A DNA stretch of 64,000 nucleotides, from contig CABYQM010000002.1 in the NCBI GenBank assembly GCA_902521075.1, positions 62,001 to 126,000 of the forward strand. Reading direction: 5' to 3'. Origin of the DNA: an uncultured Pelagibacteraceae bacterium. GTDB taxonomy: Bacteria; Pseudomonadota; Alphaproteobacteria; Pelagibacterales; Pelagibacteraceae. The number at the start of each line of letters is the position of its first letter. Positions within the stretch are counted from its first letter, which is position 1. The position numbers and the translations under genes were made by a program. This document shows positions 60,774 to 64,000 of this stretch, piece by piece. The notes under the pieces are model-generated. The model searched no databases and was not told the DNA's origin. It was given only the letters and a program-made list of their open reading frames with translations.

Positions 60774-62108
60774 ATGACTAAAGTCGCTATTATCGGTGCT
60801 GGACCTTGTGGGTTATCAATACTCAGGGCTTTTGAACATGCCGAGAAAAAAGGAGACAAAATACCTGAAATAGTTTGCTTCGAAAAACAAAGTGATTGGG
60901 GAGGTCTTTGGAATTATAGCTGGAGAACAGGATCTGACCAATATGGAGATCCAGTTCATAATAGTATGTATAGATATCTTTGGTCAAACGGACCTAAAGA
61001 GTGTCTTGAATTTGCAGATTATTCTTTTGATGAACATTTTGGTAAACCAATTCCATCTTTCCCACCTAGAGAAGTACTTTATGATTATATCACGAGTAGA
61101 GTAAGTAAAGGAAATTTAAGAAATAAAATTAAATTTAATACAAGAGTAGTTAATACAGTTTTTAAATCAGATAAATTTGAAGTTAGCTATCAAGATAAAA
61201 AAAATGATAAAATTTTAACTGATCATTTTGATTACGTTGTAGTGTCCACTGGTCATTTTTCAGTTCCTTTTATACCCGAATATAAAGGTATGAGTTCATT
61301 TCCTGGAAGAATAATGCACTCACATGATTTTAGAGATGCAGAAGAATTTAGAGGAAAAAATATTATAGTTTTAGGAAGCAGTTATTCCGCTGAGGATATT
61401 GCGCTTCAATGCAATAAATATGGAGCAAAAAGTGTAACAATTGGCTACAGGCATAATCCTATGGGTTTTAAATGGCCTGAAGGAATGAAGGAAGTATTCT
61501 ATTTAGATAGATTAGAGGGAAAAAAAGCAATTTTTAAAGATGGCACAGAACAGGATGCAGATGTAATAATACTATGTACTGGTTACCTACATCATTTTCC
61601 TTTCTTGGAAGAAAATTTAAAACTTAAAACAAGAAACAGACTCTATCCCCCAAAATTATACAAAGGTATTGTTTGGCAAGATAATCACAAACTTTTGTAT
61701 CTAGGAATGCAAGACCAGTTTCACACATTTAATATGTTTGATTGCCAAGCTTGGTACGCAAGAGATGTTATAATGGGGAAAATAAATATGCCAAGTGGAG
61801 GGGATATTGAAAAAGATATTAATAAATGGGTTGCTTTAGAAGAAAAACTAGAAAATCCTGATCAGATGATTGATTTTCAGACTGAATACACAAAAGAATT
61901 ACATGAGATGTCGGATTATCCAAAAATAGATTTTGAACTAATCAGAAAACATTTTAAAGAATGGGAACATCATAAGGTTGAAGATATATCAACGTATAGA
62001 AATAAATCTTTTTCATCTCCAGTTACAGGGTCAGTAGCTCCTGTTCATCATACAGCTTGGGCAAAAGCAATGGACGACTCCTCTGAAACATTTCTAAATA
62101 AAAACTAA
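60774..62108 (+). CDS. tmm: Trimethylamine monooxygenase (FMO type)
   Basis: Flavin monooxygenase of 444 residues that makes TMAO from trimethylamine with NADPH and O2. IIGAGPCGLSILRAF at 5-19 is the FAD motif, FPGRIMHSHDFRD near 178-190 the FMO signature, and IVLGSSYSAEDIALQ near 200 the NADPH motif. HNSMYRYLWSNGPKECLEFADY near 62-83 matches marine Tmm as I recall it. A ribosome site AGAGGA precedes the ATG. TMAO would be split by a Tdm-type enzyme encoded elsewhere. Confidence 0.93.
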   Translation: MTKVAIIGAGPCGLSILRAFEHAEKKGDKIPEIVCFEKQSDWGGLWNYSWRTGSDQYGDPVHNSMYRYLWSNGPKECLEFADYSFDEHFGKPIPSFPPREVLYDYITSRVSKGNLRNKIKFNTRVVNTVFKSDKFEVSYQDKKNDKILTDHFDYVVVSTGHFSVPFIPEYKGMSSFPGRIMHSHDFRDAEEFRGKNIIVLGSSYSAEDIALQCNKYGAKSVTIGYRHNPMGFKWPEGMKEVFYLDRLEGKKAIFKDGTEQDADVIILCTGYLHHFPFLEENLKLKTRNRLYPPKLYKGIVWQDNHKLLYLGMQDQFHTFNMFDCQAWYARDVIMGKINMPSGGDIEKDINKWVALEEKLENPDQMIDFQTEYTKELHEMSDYPKIDFELIRKHFKEWEHHKVEDISTYRNKSFSSPVTGSVAPVHHTAWAKAMDDSSETFLNKN

Positions 62109-62117
62109 AAATCTAAT

Positions 62118-63377
62118 CTAATTTTCTAGAACCAGGTCTAAATATAAAGCTGCGCTCCATGAGAAATTATTTGCGCCCATAACTGATCCATCTTTATAAC
62201 TGTAATATTCATGAAAACCTTTTTCTTCAATTAATTCTAAAGTTTTTTTTTTGATTTCATTTGCATATTCTGGCTCTTTTTTAATAAGTCCTTGATAAAT
62301 CAACCAATTACAATTTATCCATATTGGACCTCTCCAATATCTTTTTTCTTCAAATGAAGGATGATTTGGTTTTATTGTTGAGAAATAGTAATTGTCATTA
62401 ATATTATGATTTTTTAAATTATTAATAATTTTTTTATTTAATTGATCATTTTCTAAATTTGCAAATAAGGTAAAATAATTTGTTATTGATGGAACAACGA
62501 TATTCAAATTAGTTTTTAAATCTTTTGAGACAAAATCATTAATATTATCATCATATAATTTTAATATTTGATTTTCAGTTTTGGATACGAAATTATTTAA
62601 ATCATCGAAATTTAAATCTAAATTTTTAGCTAAGGTAAGTAGATCTTTATTTGCTCTCAAAAATAAAGCATTAAATCCAACATCTACTACATTAAAATCA
62701 GAAATCTCATACAATTTATGTGGATCATACTGAACATCCCTAAATTGATCTCTTAAAGTTACATATCTATCATAATCAGTTTTTAAAGGTCTCTCATCAG
62801 AGTTTGAAACTTCAAGGTCTCTTCTTTTATAATTAAGGTCTTTATCTACTTTGATATTACTCATTGGCTGATCCCAAATTGGTGAATTATCATACCCGCT
62901 TTCCCAAGGATGCAATATGGATACAAGGCCCGTTTTATTAGGATCTCTGAATTTTATGAACCAATCATGATAATTTTTAATTTTTTTGATTACTTTAGTT
63001 ATTCTTGAATTTTGATCATTATTTAGTTTATTTTTTTCAACAATTTTTCTCAAAATACTGGCTAAAACTGGTGGCTGAGTAATACCAGAAGAAGGTATAT
63101 TTTTTCCACATTGCCAAGTTGTGTGATTTGGAAAATAAGATGTGTCTTTTTCATGAAAAAGAATGTGGGGTACCATGCCATCGTCCCACTGACCGTTAAG
63201 CAAAGTTTCAATTTCTATAATTGAAAAATCTAAATTAAAGTAAGAATAGCCAAGAGCTATAAAAGCTGAATCCCAATTCCATTGAGCAGGATATAATTTG
63301 TTATTAGTAGGAAGTGTGTAACCATTTTTTCTGTTACCTAATAATATTTTTTTTGCCTCTTCTACTTTATTTTTCAT
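62118..63377 (-). CDS. GH63-like (alpha,alpha)-6-barrel glycosidase
   Basis: Cytoplasmic protein of 419 residues. YPAQWNWDSAFIALGYSYFN near residue 28, GQWDDGMVPHILFHE near 62, LHPWESGYDNSPIWD near 155 (general-acid region with Glu/Asp) and RYWRGPIWINCNWLIYQGL near 340 form the GH63/MGH catalytic barrel. Close relatives cleave mannosylglycerate, glucosylglycerate or similar small solutes. It overlaps the stop of the sugar ABC permease gene, so it probably hydrolyses the imported glycoside. The exact solute is not evident. Confidence 0.83.
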   Translation of the reverse strand: MKNKVEEAKKILLGNRKNGYTLPTNNKLYPAQWNWDSAFIALGYSYFNLDFSIIEIETLLNGQWDDGMVPHILFHEKDTSYFPNHTTWQCGKNIPSSGITQPPVLASILRKIVEKNKLNNDQNSRITKVIKKIKNYHDWFIKFRDPNKTGLVSILHPWESGYDNSPIWDQPMSNIKVDKDLNYKRRDLEVSNSDERPLKTDYDRYVTLRDQFRDVQYDPHKLYEISDFNVVDVGFNALFLRANKDLLTLAKNLDLNFDDLNNFVSKTENQILKLYDDNINDFVSKDLKTNLNIVVPSITNYFTLFANLENDQLNKKIINNLKNHNINDNYYFSTIKPNHPSFEEKRYWRGPIWINCNWLIYQGLIKKEPEYANEIKKKTLELIEEKGFHEYYSYKDGSVMGANNFSWSAALYLDLVLEN

Positions 63378-64000
63378 TATCCTTTAACACTTCCTGCAGT
63401 AAGACCACTTACTAAATATTTTTCAAAATAAACAAAAATTATTAAAATAGGCAAAGTTACTACTACAGACCCTGCCATCAAATATTGTCTAGGTGTTTCA
63501 GCTCCAACATTCAGAAACTGAATAGCTCTTGATAATGTGAATGTATTTGGCCGGTCTAAAAACATTAATGAAAACAAAAATTCATTCCAAGCTATCATAA
63601 ACACATACAAAGCTACTGATGATATTGCAGGTAAACTAAGTGGGAGTATAATTTTAAAAATTATACCAAGCCAATTTTGACCATCTATTATCCCTGCTTC
63701 TTCTAATTCTTTTGGTATACTTTTAAAGTAACCTTGCAGCATATAAATTGCTACAGGTAAGGTTGTGGCTGTATAAACTATTAACAAACCCTCAATAGAA
63801 TTTCTTAAACCAAGTTGACTAAAAATTGTATACAAAGGTATCACTAAAACTATCGCTGGAAACAAATAAATTATCAATATGGATGTTGATAAAAAATTTT
63901 TTCCAAAGAAATTAAGTCTTGCAACCGCGTAAGCAGCTGGTATTGCAAATATTAATGTTATAATGACTGTACCTAAGGAGACTATTGTGCTCGTTAGCAT
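63377..64000 (-). CDS. Sugar ABC transporter permease (MalG type), N-terminus beyond the window
   Basis: Permease of the MalG/UgpE family. The frame begins with an ATG triplet at the window edge, but about 70 N-terminal residues are missing compared with the usual 270-280, so this ATG is internal. Visible parts are four or five hydrophobic segments and the EAA loop ELEEAGIIDGQNWLGIIFKIILPL (residues about 98-120 of the visible part). It would import the glycoside handled by the GH63-like enzyme in the same operon. Confidence 0.85.
   Translation of the reverse strand: MLTSTIVSLGTVIITLIFAIPAAYAVARLNFFGKNFLSTSILIIYLFPAIVLVIPLYTIFSQLGLRNSIEGLLIVYTATTLPVAIYMLQGYFKSIPKELEEAGIIDGQNWLGIIFKIILPLSLPAISSVALYVFMIAWNEFLFSLMFLDRPNTFTLSRAIQFLNVGAETPRQYLMAGSVVVTLPILIIFVYFEKYLVSGLTAGSVKG

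Noticed and set aside
1..64000. CRISPR arrays, insertion sequences, prophage or integrated elements
   Set aside because: No spaced direct repeats, transposase, integrase or phage gene is seen; coding density and composition are even across the window.

Overview
The window is very AT-rich, gene-dense DNA with mostly 0-10 bp gaps, many ATGA or TAATG overlaps, and no intergenic gap over about 145 bp. Gene content points to a free-living marine alphaproteobacterium of the SAR11 clade (Pelagibacterales): trimethylamine monooxygenase, heterotetrameric sarcosine oxidase, two dimethylglycine/sarcosine dehydrogenase-like flavoproteins, a DmdA-like demethylase, AcuI, formate-THF ligase, a BT1-type transporter and many periplasmic-binding-protein ABC systems. 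There are no insertion sequences, phage genes, CRISPR arrays or rRNA. One tRNA is present.

Layout. (1) 1-2312: polar amino-acid ABC transporter with a C-N hydrolase running off the left edge. (2) 2372-8969: a polyamine/methylthioadenosine module made of a fused SAM decarboxylase-spermidine synthase, a fused class II aldolase-dehydrogenase, MtnA, MtnP and Apt. The gene content fits a DHAP-type shunt better than the classical methionine salvage pathway. (3) 8970-15375: tRNA-Met(CAT), small and exported unknowns, AEC transporter, TauD-like dioxygenase, fluoroacetate-dehalogenase-like hydrolase, GMP reductase, D-malate/tartrate dehydrogenase and a DMT permease. (4) 15365-21892: DMGDH-like enzyme and an iron(III) ABC transporter preceded by two Fur-box-like operators, with an intercistronic hairpin and a 57-residue Cys-containing ORF. 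(5) 21921-25958: folE-acuI-lysR, then hisI, a 2OG oxygenase-like protein and DUF2237. (6) 25959-31738: DMGDH-like enzyme, EtfBA and ETF:quinone oxidoreductase, a complete electron route from methylated amines to the quinone pool. (7) 31785-35115: SELENBP/methanethiol-oxidase-like protein, 2Fe-2S ferredoxin, two CoA-binding proteins and two exported or membrane unknowns. (8) 35176-40743: a tight seven-gene operon, egtB-egtD-methyltransferase-Rieske oxygenase-APS kinase-like-nucleotidylyltransferase-enoyl-CoA hydratase. (9) 40848-42924: MTHFR-like and DmdA-like pair. (10) 42963-51859: small membrane proteins, a DUF3726-type conserved-unknown operon with a dipeptidase, purEK, SRAP, GNAT and BT1 transporter. 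(11) 51863-62108: soxBDAG, fhs, glutamine amidotransferase-like, Fe-alcohol dehydrogenase and tmm, a C1/methylated-amine block. (12) 62118-64000: GH63-like glycosidase with a sugar ABC permease cut by the right edge.

The unifying theme is one-carbon and organosulfur/methylamine use. Tmm, the DMGDH-like proteins and SoxBDAG release methyl groups from N-methyl compounds. The DmdA-like/MTHFR pair probably demethylates another substrate to THF. Fhs interconverts formyl-THF and formate, ETF/ETF-QO takes electrons, and MTO-like, MtnA/MtnP and aldolase proteins handle methylthio compounds. The most novel-looking parts are the aldolase-dehydrogenase fusion beside mtnA/mtnP/speDE, the ergothioneine-type operon with Rieske and APS-kinase-like genes, the MTHFR/DmdA-like pair, and the DUF3726 operon.
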